NCBI GenBank assembly: GCA_023014335.1
Contig: JAECYW010000021.1
Coordinates: 1,240,001-1,304,000, forward strand
DNA from: Galerina marginata
Taxonomy: Eukaryota > Basidiomycota > Agaricomycetes > Agaricales > Galerinaceae
Reading direction: 5' to 3'
DNA length: 64,000 nt
A program made the translations under genes and the position numbers. Positions within the stretch are counted from its first letter, which is position 1, and each line of letters starts with the position of its first letter. Below are positions 1 through 11,289 of the stretch, in pieces. The notes under the pieces were generated by a model. It was not told the origin of the DNA. It did not search any database and was given only the letters and a program-made list of their open reading frames with translations.

Positions 1-2920
1 GGCGTCTGAGTTTCGCCTTTCTGAGACCGCGCGTGCTTCCCCGAAGGAGGAGAGGTGGCTCTGCTGGGATGGAGGGCGTGACGACGTACACCGCGTTCGT
101 CTATTCAAAAAAAGGTCAAGGTAAAAGAAAGGCAGTCAGCGTGAATGTTCAGTTTTTTCCCAGCAAATGGCTGGAAAGGAAAGGAACGAAAAAAAAGACG
201 GAAGAACGCACAGTAACGACCCCAACCCGTCCATTCTCAAACGCAAGATACACCCCGCCCGACGCAGACGGCGCGCCGAGCTGGATGTCCCATGTGTGCG
301 CGAAGAGCTCGGCGGCTTTTCGTTGTTGTGATTGGGTTTCGGTTTCCTTCTCATTCTCCTTCCCTTTTTCCTTCCCTTTTCCCTTCTTTTTCCCTTCTCT
401 TTTTCTTTTTGATGGTTGGCGTAAGGTCTGAGGTACACCCGTCGATGTCGAAGTCAAAGTCGTCGCAGTTGGCGCAGCCGCAGCAGCCGCAGCAATCGTC
501 GGCGGAGGCGGAGGCGGGGGCGGGGGCGGAGGCGGAGGGGCGGGACCAGGAGAAGGCCCAACCCTCCCCCCAGGCGTCAAAAACGCCTCAAAATGCGGTA
601 TCATCACCAACCGCGAGCCGCTGAGCAGCGCGACGAGGTGTTTACCGTCGTTCGAGACGTGCACTATCAAACGCAAACAAAACAAAAAGATAGAAAGTGA
701 GCATGCATGCATGAAGAAAAAAAAAAAAAAACAAAAAAAAAACCAAACTCACCAGCGACGAACTGATCAACGATCGTCCTCCCCCCAAACGATCTCGCAT
801 AGTCCTCCTCAGAGAACCGAACAGGGACGCGCACGGCCTCTCTCGGTCCGTCCCATCCTCTCTCCCTCTCCTTGCCCTTGCCCTTGCCCTTCGCCTTCTT
901 ATAACTGTCCACCCCCACCCCCTCCCGCCCTTTCCCATCCCCCATTCCCCGCAGCTGCCCCTCCCCCCACACCCTCGACCCAACCTCCCACCTCCACCTC
1001 CCATACCTCCACCTCGAACTCGGCACATCAAGCACACACCGCCCCGTCTCGCGCGAGAAGACGCGTAGGAGGTATCGGCCGGCGAAGAACAGGTGTCGCG
1101 GGGAGATGTCGACGTACCGCACAAGCCCGAGGAATTGGGGGAGGTGGGTTGGTTGGGCTGGTTGGTACGGGTGGGCTGGTTGGTGCGGGTGGGCGGAGGT
1201 AGAGGTGGTGTCGACGTCGATGTCTACGTCGGTGTCGCCCCCACCGGAGGAGGAGGAGGAGGAAGAGGAGGTGTCGGTGTCCATACCCTCGGCTTCATCC
1301 CACAAGTCAGCCACCTCGCTAGCGTCGAAAACCTCCATATCGTCCCCCTCCTCCTCTCTATCTTCCAGCTCAGCACTCTCATGTTCCTCCTCCCCACCCT
1401 GCCCCTGCCCCTGCCCCTGCCCCTGCCCCTGAGGCTCCACGACCTGTATCCCATCCACACACAACACCACCCTCCCGCTCCTCACATCAAACACATACGC
1501 CCGCTCCAAGCCCGCAACCAGCAGGTCGGGGTACACGAACCGGTACGCGCGCGTGGTTTCTGGCATGTGCAGGACGGCGTACGGGGTGAAGGAGGCTTTG
1601 GTTATGTTGGTGGTGGGGGTGGGGGTGGGAGCGGGAGCGGGCTGAGTAGAGGAAGAGGCAAAGGCGGATGTGGGTGTAGATATGGATTGGGAAGCAACGG
1701 TAGAGGAGGAGGCATGGGACGGAGATGGAGATGTAGCGGGGCTGAGCAGGGAAATGTAGTTCACGACGTGCCTCTGCCGCTCGTCTGGTGCGGAGGCGGG
1801 GTCGAAGGGCAGTTCTGGGCCTTCCTCTCGGTCGGCGGTTTGTGAGGAGGGGGAAGCAATGTCCGCGGTGCGTCTCCACACCTCCTTATTCCCATCGTCG
1901 CGATCGAAGATCATGTATCCTTCACCATACTCCAGGTGGGCGTACGCACGGACGTACCACTGAAACCACCATTAGCCTCCATCGTTCAAGTACAGTAAAA
2001 TAAACACCTACTACAGGCAACTCCCAAAGCACCGCATCCGTCTCCAGATCCCTTACCACCAGCCCCCCGAGCTGCGTAGTGGCCATCGTGATTCCCGCTT
2101 TCTCATCCACCTTGATACGGTGCACGCGGCGGTAATGCATCGACGCCTCGCGCTTCTCATCTGCGCCGGCATGCTCGTGCGCGTGGGCCAGCACCTGCGC
2201 CTGCACCTGGGCTTGAGCTTGGGCCTGGGCTTGGGCCTGGGACGCGAGGAGCAGCGCGCCGGGCGGCGGGGGGTACCCAAAAGTCTGGATAACCGTGGTG
2301 AGCGGCGACGTGACGTGCGGCCGGGGAACCTGTAGCGCGGGTTCGAGGTGCCGCGGCGAGGAGAGGATGCGGGAGGGCGCGCGGGCTGTCCATGCGCGTG
2401 CTATTGTTTTTCGTTTCTTGCCTGCGTAGAGTAGAGTAAGGAATAACCTCAGTAAGGTGAATCACGATTATAAACAAAGGAAATACTCACAAAAGCTCTT
2501 CCACCCATCCACACCCCTCATCGCCCTCTCCGAGTAAACCGTACCGCCGCTCCCCGTCCCACTTAGCGGCCCCAGATCCTCCAACACCATCCCCGCATGA
2601 AACCCCTCCCCAACAAGTCCCTCCCTGACCGCCGCAGCTCTATAAACCGCCCCCTCATTATCCGTCAAAAACTCCTTCCAAGAAGTGTTCGTAAGCTGCA
2701 GTGAGGCGAGCGTGGATAGCGGGAGGTAGGAGAGGATGGAGAGGGTCAGCTCCGTTGGGAGAGGGGTTGGGAGGAGGTTGTTGTGGTTGCGGTGCATGCT
2801 TTGGGAGAGCTGCTTTGTTCTTTCTTGCAGATTTTGCACCTCTTCAGCTTCCTGGAAGGTTTGCGTGGGAGTTGATTCGGGCGTTCTGCGTTCTTGACAA
2901 TGAAGTGGCGAAAAGAGCAA
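1..2920 (-). CDS. F-box protein with long low-complexity C-terminal region (3' end off window)
   Basis: Exons on the minus strand: 2920-2491, 2421-2012, 1959-753, 663-212 and 100 to beyond base 1. All four joins use GT...AG and keep phase. After a short coiled-coil-like start, the first exon holds an F-box (core LPTELTLSILSYLPLSTLAS, then LQLTNTSWKEFL). F-box proteins usually hand substrates to SCF ubiquitin ligases through Skp1; that role is inferred. The segment after the F-box (WKSF joined to CKKRKTIARAW) resembles the linker seen in F-box/WD40-like basidiomycete proteins. Later exons contain short beta-like stretches (VHVSNDGKHLVALLSGSRL, YLAFENGRVGVV) that could be degenerate propeller blades. 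They are separated by biased runs: Gln-Ala repeats near 2207-2240, Gly-Gln repeats near 1397-1434, a Ser run near 1250 and poly-Pro/poly-Ala near 480-545. A second Met near 2797 lies closer to the F-box and is an alternative start. The stop codon is not in the window. Confidence 0.75.
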
Positions 2921-4307
2921 TGATTCTAATATTGATAGTGATGGTGATGGTGGATCGACAAGAAGAGGTTCAGGGGCGTGAGGTTTGAGAATTCGATCGG
3001 GGCTCGTGCCGCTGTGATGTCAGAGATTAGATTAGATTATCCTACCTAGTACTCAAAGCCGCGCACTCAGTACTCAGTACTTGAGGTTCAACGGGATCGA
3101 CTCTCGAAAATCGCATCATCTAGCCAATGACTCGATAATACCTCAAGTATTATCATCAGAGGGCATTTTTCCACACCACATTCGATAATGCAGAGGCCTT
3201 TATAAAACATTTCGGTTCGTAAACGCCAATCGACTCACCACGATTCAGTAGATCAAACAGAAATTCAGTTCACTTTCTAGAGTATATATTTAATTAAAAC
3301 AACCAATGAGAATAAAATACACATTGGCGCAGGACCATAGAAGTTATTGGGCAGGAGGGGTTCGAGCAATAAATTGCAATACTATCAACGTGTGAGGAAA
3401 GGTCTCGAAGGCAGTGTTTCCAGAATACTAGTATATAGTCCAGGTGTAGACAATTAAAGTCATTACACCCGTACACTGTACTATCATTCTTGACTATCAG
3501 GGATACCTTTCCTCGCCCGTAATAATATTGTAATTGATTCAAACGGAGTCGAACCGTGCGTCTCGGGGTCAAGAAATTTGGACATCAGTAAATCAGTAGT
3601 CAGCATGCCGTTACGCCAAATGGTCGCACAACTGAAAGATTAATGGCACATAAATATGGAGATGCGGGCAGCTGTATTACCTGGACATTGCTATGTTACC
3701 AATACACAGCTGCAAGCGCCAATTGGGATAATAAGCGCTCCGATCATTCAAATGATGAAATGCTAAAAATAACCACATCCCTCATCATTATTCCTGCAAA
3801 AGCATTATCGTTATTGAATATCGAACGTCCTCTACAGGTTCATTCACGACCTCCTATAAATGATCGCCTCGACCGGAGATAGTAAGGTCCTCCGTGCATT
3901 AAAATAGACATGCCGCTTCTTTTAAGAATACGTCCCGGGACAGCTGAAATGTTGTCGGCAGGGTCCAGCCTGAGGTGAGTGCGTGCGACCTCAAATTCGC
4001 AGGTATCTTGCCACCCATTATCAATATCAGCCCAGCCATCTCTGCGTCGTACACACACCATCCGGATTCCTTGTCTTCGCCTTCGCCTCAACCTCTTTCC
4101 TGCGTCTGCGATCCATCTCAACACTTGGATAATTAGGCTGTTTTCTGATCTGGTGGGTTTGGGGTTTCTCTACCTGTCCTGTGTGCCAGATCCCAAGCGT
4201 CTTCCGATGCCTTCACGGTGCTTGGCGTGTTTGGCGTTCTGGAGAGTGCATGCATTCCGTGCTGTGGAGAAAATGCATTAAGCATCTCATTTCCCAGTTT
4301 CAGAGAC
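2921..4307. other. Intergenic region
   Basis: About 1.4 kb between the F-box start and the P450 start. No open frame here gives a coherent protein or convincing splice joins. The only structured signal is the tRNA-like pair of boxes at 3535-3625. The stretch just before 4308 probably carries the P450 promoter and leader. Confidence 0.5.
3535..3625 (-). other. tRNA-like sequence with A and B boxes (degenerate or SINE-like)
   Basis: On the minus strand the stretch contains TGGCGTAACGG (plus positions 3608-3618), which fits the Pol III A-box consensus, and GGTTCGACTCC (3545-3555), which fits the B-box exactly. The T-arm forms four clean pairs and a D-stem is possible. The expected 7-bp acceptor stem does not form and no clean anticodon stem is seen, even allowing an intron. 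It is therefore more likely a decayed tRNA or tRNA-derived repeat than a working tRNA. Confidence 0.2.
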
Positions 4308-6430
4308 ATGGCTTCCATCGACATCCCCATCGCCCTAGCCACCGCCATCTTCCTCTTCGTCCTCCTCCGTCGCCTCTCCTCAAAACCAGCTTTTCAACCA
4401 AAGCTCCCGCCAGGCCCCCCCGCGGATCCCATCATCGGTCACTTCCGGCACACCCGCATGCCCCACCAGGAGAACGTGTTCCACGAATGGGCGAAGATCT
4501 ATGGTAGGTCTCTATATAGCACGCCTCCTCTCTTCCGAGGTAGAAACTTAGACGAGACTCGGACTAAGGCGACGTCATCTGTCTTCAATTCCTCGGTCGG
4601 ACAGTCGTCGTGTTGGATAGCTTCGAGGCAGCCAACGAACTTCTTAATAAAAGAGGCAGCAATTACAGTTGTCGCCTCCAAAGCGCCGTTTTCGAGCTGT
4701 GAGCCATTCTTTCACAATATCTAAACGCCTATCAATGCAAAATCTAATCTATTTCCACCGCCTTATAAAAATAGGATGGGTTGGGACGCGTCCCTTCCCT
4801 TCCTTAAATACGGAAAGCAGTTCGTCAAGCACCGCAGATTCATGTACCAACAATTAAACCGCAAACAATCCCTATCCTACCGCCCCATCCAACTCGAAGA
4901 ATCGCGTACCCTGGTAAAAAGTCTATTATCCAACCCCAAAGCATTCGAGCGCCATCTCGAGCGGTATTGTCACCCCTTTTACATGGCACGTTACGCTGTG
5001 CGATGAACATTTTTGTTTGTAGATTTTCTACATCAGTGATTATGAGACTCGCATACGGGCATCAAATCACCTCAAGCGACGACCCATTCCTAAAAGTCAT
5101 CCAAGACTTCTTGGACACTCTCGACGGCGCAGGGATAACTGGAAATACGCTGATCGACTTCTTCCCATTCCGTGCGTAATTTGTCCGTTTAATTCTATCA
5201 CAGAAAACCTCTGATATCGATTTCCTCTGCTTACAAAAGTACAACGCCTCCCTTCGTGGTTCCCCGGAACACACTACGCCAACTGGGCCCGATCCCGTCG
5301 GTGGGCGGTCCGTCAGCTCTATGACTACCCTTTCAATCTTACGCGGAACGAAATGGTATTCCCATCCTCCCATCCTCTCGTTTTTATCCTAATTATAATA
5401 CCAATACAGTCAAACGGCGATACGAAACATTGTTTTCTAACCGGCCTCCTCGAACGGTCAACCGCAAACGACGCCGAAGAGCTGGAGGATATCAAAGGAG
5501 CCGCTGCAACTCTACACACAGCAGGCGGAGAAACTGTAACATCTAACATCCTCCTACAAAAAATATGTCCATTACTGAATTTGGCGTTACAGACATGGGC
5601 AGCCCTCTCCGTATTTATCATGGCTATGGTCCTGTATCCCGAATGTCAGCGGAAAGCGCATCAAGAACTCGACGACGTTATTGGTACGGACCGCCTGCCA
5701 AATTTCAGTGATCAGTCTGTGCTCCCGTATATTGAATGCGTCGTGCAAGAAGCTCTACGGTAAGATCTGTGCCCCTACTCGTAACCGCGCTTGAGTCCGT
5801 ACTACTCAGATGGAAGCCCGTTGTTATACTCGGTAAGCACAACTCTCAACCGTCGATCGTTGATCGCTTTGGTTAAATTAGCACCCGCAGGTGTTCCTCA
5901 CGTATCTCTGGAAGACGACGCCTACAAGGGAATGTTAATCCCCAAAGGATCCATCGTAATCGCCAACGCAGGGTACATACCTCCAAATTTCACCGCTCTT
6001 CTCCTGTATTCAGCTAATTATTTTTTTTTAAATCATGGCTTTGATACTCTTATTCTTACTCTAGTGGGATGAGATTCGACGAGGGTGTCTACGCGGAACC
6101 ACGTACATTCAACCCCGACCGCTTTCTACCCAAGCCTCACGGGAACGGGGAACCCCCTTTCGATGCAGCTTTCGGGTTTGGAAGAAGGCTCGGGTTCCCA
6201 TCCAATGCTGTCGATTATTGCCACTTACATTTTTATTTAGAATCTGCCCAGGACGTCATGTAGCAGAAGCCAGCCTGTGGATCGCCATTGCCTCGATGCT
6301 GGCGTCCTTTGACTTCTGTAAAGCTGTGGGAGAAGATGGGAAGGAGATCACGCCTGATCCATTTGTCGGCGGATTGGCGAGGTATTTGGAGGTTGAAATC
6401 GAGTGTTATCGGCTGACCTTTGTTTTTTAA
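4308..6430 (+). CDS. Cytochrome P450 monooxygenase (multi-intron basidiomycete type)
   Basis: Eleven exons: 4308-4503, 4569-4698, 4775-4963, 5023-5171, 5240-5355, 5410-5535, 5593-5759, 5810-5832, 5882-5972, 6065-6187 and 6241-6430, giving 499 residues. An N-terminal membrane anchor (IALATAIFLFVLL) is followed by the proline hinge (KLPPGPP), so the protein should sit in the ER membrane and oxidise a small hydrophobic substrate with a P450 reductase partner. Family motifs in order: I-helix AGGET followed by TW, ExxR as EALR, the PERF region as NPDRF, and the haem-binding loop FGFGRRICPGRH near the C-terminus. That loop is canonical only if the intron at 6188-6240 starts with GC. The GT donor six bases later (6194) inserts Leu-Gly between Arg and the haem Cys segment. 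Exon 8 is only 23 nt. The sequence most resembles CYP5144-like agaricomycete P450s, but the subfamily is a guess from memory. The substrate is unknown. Confidence 0.9.
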
Positions 6431-7006
6431 AGGCATGCAAAACCATTTCCGTGTGTAATACGTCCACGATTCGGCAAGGAGGCACTCACTGCTTGTATCT
6501 CTATCTCGCACTGAAAAACTATACGCGCAAGTTAAAATTTGATCGGACTGATTTCATAGTTTGTTTATGAATTTTTACCCCACGTCTATTTTGCGCTTGA
6601 CCGAGGGAAGGACGAACGATGCAATGGCAGGCGGATTCAGGTTACTCGATATACGAGGGGACACGTCCTTGTCAGCCGTCAGAAAAAGTTGGATGCAGAT
6701 TCGCGGTCGACCACAGACAGAGACCGAGCTTTGAATCTAGTATTGATATTAGTTTCTCGGCCTCATTTGTATTCGTGTCTACTGGCAGTTGGGTCAGAGA
6801 CATGAAGTATCGGTCTCGACTGGGAAACAGTGGAAGAACGCGTGGTTCGATGATGTTGAAAAGAGATCATAAGCACCCTGACGAAAGAATTCGAAGCGAG
6901 GACCTTCGACCGTATAATAATACATAGAACCTGCCTAGCGGACGTGGGAAACGATGGGTCACTATGTATCAAGGGGCTTGCAACGAGACTATGGGTGCTA
7001 TATAGG
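6431..7006. other. Intergenic region
   Basis: Convergent 3' ends of the P450 (+) and the interrupted gene (-). Short open frames on both strands here show no family features. I see no terminator-like structure worth naming. Confidence 0.5.
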
Positions 7007-7615
7007 TTATGTTGGTCTCCATACACTTCTGACTTTTTCCTGATCGAGTCGCAACAAAGTTTGTTGCAATTCCTCAAGTCGCGCTTCAAGCGTACCCACA
7101 CCCTTCTCGCGTGATTTCGTCTGCTCTTGAACTTCGTGATGCTTCTGCTCAAGGCCCACTACTCTTCCTTCCAAAGATACAGGTAGAGATACGGCCTTAG
7201 GAAAAGCGCAAGGGACCAGGTTATGCGACCAGTTGTGCTCGTCATTTGAATTAAAATCATCCTTGGTCGGAGAAATTATCGTAGTATCGGCGACATCATA
7301 CATACCTTCAGACACGGGTGTTTCAGAAGCTGAATCCGTTTCAAGTAAAGCAATCAACTCGTCATCGTGAACCACCACAGCGTCTAAGTCTGTCTCCTGC
7401 TAACGAAAGGGTCAGGTATCGTTAGACCATCAACTCAACCAACGTACCATGAACCTGTCGATCGCAATAGCATCGTAGAGTTCATCCTAAAATAGACTGT
7501 AAGTCGGAATCAGGTTATAGTTTACTCGACGGCTACGCACACTAGGATCTGAATCAGGTAGCTCTTCAATAGGCTCCAGATAGTCAGAGAAGCCTAGCTG
7601 ACTTGTAGTAGAGTC

Positions 7616-7620
7616 GGACT
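7616..7620. repeat. Target-site duplication, left copy
   Basis: GGACT directly before the left LTR, matching the five bases directly after the right LTR. Confidence 0.9.
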
Positions 7621-7868
7621 TGTTGAAATCAGATCTGCAAACGCGTGATCATCTCAAGATCAGCGAGGGGAAAGCAAGAATATAAGATTTCCGGTTGACC
7701 TCTGTGACGGCAAGAGGGCAAACGGATAGGGGACTACAATACATAGCGAGCTCCTTATGTAGTGTAAGCGACCAATAATCACGAGATAAATATCCCGAGT
7801 CCCGACGCGGCATACGGACACCGCTCAGTGCATCGCGCACACTCGCACAGCCACCGAATATTCCAACA
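7621..7868 (-). repeat. LTR (3' LTR in the element's orientation)
   Basis: 248 bp, ends TGTTG...CAACA. No difference from the copy at 8989-9236 was found on reading both through. On the minus strand it carries AT-rich TATA-like stretches that could serve the element's promoter. Confidence 0.92.
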
Positions 7869-8181
7869 CACTCCCTCGAGTGAAGCGGTGCACTCCCTGA
7901 AACCAAAAGGTGTCCCGAAAACACGAAATAAAAAAAATCAATAAAAATCACCATCAACCTCGAAGGAACAGAAAATGAAAAGCACTCCCTCAAACCAAGC
8001 AAACTCCTGATCTCCGACATCCAGACGATGGTCCATGCCTCTAAGGGCTCCGACAAGCGAATTTTAGGTGATAGGAAAAGTGATCGGCAATGTGAGAGTT
8101 GAATGGGGGAGTAAATCCGAGTGCGGCGGGAAATGACAGCGCAAATAAAATAAATCCAAAGCACTCGGGAAAGAATCTGAA

Positions 8182-8940
8182 TCAAAAAGAAACAGCAGGA
8201 TCGACGGCGGGAATAAACAAGCAATGGCGGCGTTCAACCAAAGGGGGTCGGCATCGGTGTGGAAACTGAAAAGGGAAGCGGGTAAAATCGAATCCAACGA
8301 GGGCAGCGGGCAGCGGGGGGCGAAATAATCTGCAAATAAAATCTTGACGGTCCAGCAAAGCGGTGGGTAGGCGTCGGCGAAATAAATAAGCGCGCGCACG
8401 CGGGGCAGCGTTCTCCGGCGTCTCGAAAAGGGGGTCCAGCCAGTGTAAATCCTCAAAATCCTCCAAAACGGTCTCATCCAACAAAATCAATCGAAAATCT
8501 TCGAAATCGGCATCCTGCAAAAATCGTGCCTTCAAGCCTGAGGACTTAAACGTGCGCCTATCTTCGAGGCGGCTTTGCTTCTTCGGCATGCGCTGATCTC
8601 GACAGCGACTTGTCTTCGTGAACGTGCGCCGATCGTCGACGGCGGCTCTCGTACGAAACATGCACCGATCTTCGACGGCGGCTTTTCTTCTCCACGGAAT
8701 AGCGGCTCCGGGACCGTCTTCTGCAGGTTTAGCGGCTCTGCAGCCTTCTTCTGCCTCAGCATCGACACGCGAGGGCTTCAACGGGTGCGCTTCGAGCAAG
8801 CGGCTTATCTTCGGGCATCGGAATCGAAATCGGCCCGGCAGGGAGACGTCGAATCGCGAGTCTTCAACTCCAGCGAGATCCGAGAGGTCGAATGATCGAG
8901 TTACGGCGGCGGCGAGCGAACGAACCAGAGAGCGTCGCAA
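8182..8940 (-). other. Open frame in the LTR element's internal region (252 codons)
   Basis: An open frame in the same orientation as the element. It is Arg/Asp/Phe-rich and contains the degenerate DRRTF-type repeats. It has no nucleocapsid zinc knuckle, protease or polymerase motif. It may be chance openness of a GC-rich spacer, or a short gag-like product; nothing in the sequence decides between these. Confidence 0.3.
8550..8693. repeat. Degenerate tandem repeat inside the LTR element
   Basis: About four copies of a roughly 36-bp unit built around GCGCCGATCTTCGACGGCGG, alternating a cgtgcgc-type and a catgcgc-type start. A weaker fifth copy may lie near 8783. On the minus strand the units translate as repeats of the type (E/D)DRRTF. 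Confidence 0.6.
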
Positions 8941-8988
8941 CGGGGTGTATGTGAGACTGACCCACCCGAGAGGACAGGTATCCGTTTG

Positions 8989-9236
8989 TGTTGAAATCAG
9001 ATCTGCAAACGCGTGATCATCTCAAGATCAGCGAGGGGAAAGCAAGAATATAAGATTTCCGGTTGACCTCTGTGACGGCAAGAGGGCAAACGGATAGGGG
9101 ACTACAATACATAGCGAGCTCCTTATGTAGTGTAAGCGACCAATAATCACGAGATAAATATCCCGAGTCCCGACGCGGCATACGGACACCGCTCAGTGCA
9201 TCGCGCACACTCGCACAGCCACCGAATATTCCAACA
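8989..9236 (-). repeat. LTR (5' LTR in the element's orientation)
   Basis: 248 bp, ends TGTTG...CAACA, apparently identical to 7621-7868. The interrupted host frame reads into this LTR and stops at 9147. Confidence 0.92.
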
Positions 9237-9241
9237 GGACT
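9237..9241. repeat. Target-site duplication, right copy
   Basis: GGACT directly after the right LTR. It is part of the host codons Glu-Ser (GAG TCC on the minus strand). Confidence 0.9.
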
Positions 9242-10105
9242 CATTTCCAAGTGGTCTCTCTGGAACCGCTGGTGATATCATGGAAGTCGCCGTGTTTGTC
9301 AGGTGAGGGGTGGGGTTGAAAATCCGCTGCACTCGTTGCAACAGCGATGGTTTCCAGTCTTCCAATGTGACCAGCACCTCGATCTTGTCTTTTAGCAATA
9401 CGCGTTCACGATAGCGGAACCCACGCAAGAAAATGCATTGGTTTTTGACTTGATGATCATGGCAACACCTGGAAAACGACTGTAGCTGACCTTCGGCTGT
9501 ATTGCTTGGGCGAGGGCGATGTATCTGTTCTTGAACCTCATGAGATTGCATGTCGTCTGATTCAGTTATTGGCAGCGGAGTTGACGCGTGCAGAGATTCG
9601 TTTTGAGCTACTGGGCTGTAAGATGGATGCCGGTGGCCGATCGAATAGTCAGGACTGAGGTGCTGAAGGGAATTCCAATTGTATGAAGTCCCTCCCATAG
9701 CTCCCATGGCTTCAAGCGTGAAGTTAAATTCACCTGTTGAAGAGGACGTGGATAAAGCCACTGCTTCCCAATTCCCTGTCTTATAAAATCCGGTGACGAG
9801 TATGAGCCTACCCACGGGAAAGCCTTCAGGGATTTTACGTTCGTTGACAGCATCAGCAAGAAGCTGCCGGGCATTATTGCGAAACCACCTCTCCATATCA
9901 ACTTTCTTGACGAGGGAGCAGCGGGTGTACCACGCTACCTTATCCTCCAAGTTCAAAATGGCACATGCGCTGCGGGAAGTTGACAACGAGATGTGACTGG
10001 CGGTGCGGGCCAACGCTGCGCGCGGCATGTACGAGACCCCAGGGGGGGACTGTGAGTCTGGAGCCTGATCATGAGCGCGTAGCTAAAGATGATGAAATGT
10101 CGCGT

Positions 10106-10113
10106 TTTTATAG
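10106..10113 (-). promoter_or_regulatory. TATA box of the LTR-interrupted gene
   Basis: CTATAAAA on the minus strand, about 80 bp upstream of ATG 10028. It supports 10028 as the true start of that gene rather than an internal Met. Confidence 0.45.
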
Positions 10114-11289
10114 AGAAACTCAACATTTTTAAATTTAACCATGGCCAGGTTTCAAACTAAGAACTTTAGAAGTTGCAACCACCCCCGTCGCCGCGGTCAC
10201 CCCTGTTGGCAGTTTCCTCGCGAACGCATGTCCATCCTCACACCCGCTTACTTCATCGTCGCCCCTGCCTTTCGTAGAGGCTTGCTTGGAAATCCCCTCG
10301 AAGCCCTGCAACCACAACTCCATTGTTCTCTCGCATGCAACCGTTAAGGTAAGCCCCACTCCCAGCTTGTTCCATACCCGCCACATACATATCATAGGCG
10401 ACCTAGCACCCACACTTTATCGTCGCCGCCGCCTGTCGGGGAGGGTCGCTATACGACAACCTCAAAGCCCCGCAACCACAGCCGTCGCCCCCGTCACTAC
10501 TTGCTGGCATTTCCCTCGCTAAGGTGCTGCTCCGCTCGCCGCCTCGCTTTTACGCCTCTTCCCCATGAAGAATTGACACCCACAGCAAGCTGCAGCAGGC
10601 CGCTAGTACCGCCAATGCGTACATTGTCTCTTGCTTTCAATTTTGAAGGCTCACTACACTGACTCTTAACCTTCAGCCCACCTTCAACCCCAAACTCCGA
10701 GACCGGTGAGGAATAACGCCGACGGAAACATGTTTCAAGCGCAAGCGAGCTCGACTGATGTCGAACGTGAGCTTCAAACTACCCTGCTAGTATCTATGGA
10801 TCGCCCCCTATGACATCACACTTGGGATGAGAACAAGTGTGACGTCAACATTCCATCCAATTTGGAAAACGGCGGGTTTTGGCTTTTTAGCCTCGAAAGC
10901 CTCGAAACGAAGGCATTCATTATCTTACTTACAACTTGTATAAGCTGTATATAGGGCTCTTTTCTCATGAATTGGTTCAGGTCACTCACGACCTCGGGGT
11001 GAGCAGGAATGAAGTTAAGTAACAAATTAACGGGTTGGCATCGAAGTGAAAAACATGCCAGGCGCTTGAGTTCTTACACCCTCCACTATGCCTTACATTT
11101 CCCCCGCGGAGCCGTCAACGCGAAAGGGAACAGGCCTGTTGATGGAAATAGGAAAAGCAGGGACATTGTATGCGCGACTCGGAGAGGTGTTAGGCACTTG
11201 AAGATTTTTGGACGTTTGGCTCGCGTGCTGCAGTAAGAAGACAACAAAAGTCTAGGCATATCAAATCATGGTTAACCTAAGTACATATA
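10114..11289. other. Intergenic region
   Basis: About 1.2 kb. A cytosine-rich stretch (10160-10560) repeats the idea 'cgtcgccg...gcaaccaca' twice in loose form near 10185 and 10480, but not as a clean repeat. No gene is supported. Confidence 0.4.

Larger units (their letters stand above)
7621..9236 (-). mobile_element. TRIM-like non-autonomous LTR retroelement (1,616 bp)
   Basis: Two direct repeats of 248 bp (7621-7868 and 8989-9236), apparently identical base for base, bound a 1,120-bp internal region. Each repeat begins TGTTG and ends CAACA, as LTRs do. The five bases GGACT occur immediately outside both ends (7616-7620 and 9237-9241), a perfect target-site duplication. Read on the minus strand the LTR starts TGTTGGAATATTC and is preceded by a purine-rich tract (GAGGGAGTG), as in Copia-type elements, so the element points left. 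The internal region shows no gag, protease, reverse transcriptase or integrase motif, so it must borrow these from another element. A primer-binding site was not recognised. Size and structure match TRIM elements (terminal-repeat retrotransposons in miniature). Identical LTRs imply a very recent insertion. Confidence 0.93.
7007..10028 (-). pseudogene. Agaric-specific family gene disrupted by an LTR element
   Basis: The host gene reads from ATG 10028 on the minus strand. The first exon runs to 9237, is interrupted by the element at 7621-9236, resumes at 7615 and ends at 7541; exons 7486-7448 and 7396-7007 follow. With the element and one 5-bp duplicate left out, every join keeps phase and the frame is open for 431 codons, so the gene was intact before insertion. 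As it stands, translation enters the LTR and stops at 9147 after 293 residues. The intact part resembles a large Agaricomycetes family of unknown function: it has LVTGFYKTGNW, then a Gly/Ser-rich beta segment, and later NQCIFLRGFRYRERVL. The 3' exons encode an acidic stretch and a C-terminal coiled coil (heptads in VQEQTKSREKGVGTLEARLE). The function is unknown. The family assignment is from memory of recurring motifs. Whether the other nucleus of a dikaryon keeps an uninterrupted allele cannot be seen here. Confidence 0.75.

Noticed and set aside
10160..10560. Loose repeat of a cytosine-rich phrase resembling a minisatellite
   Set aside because: The two stretches match only in short pieces and do not align as a true repeat.
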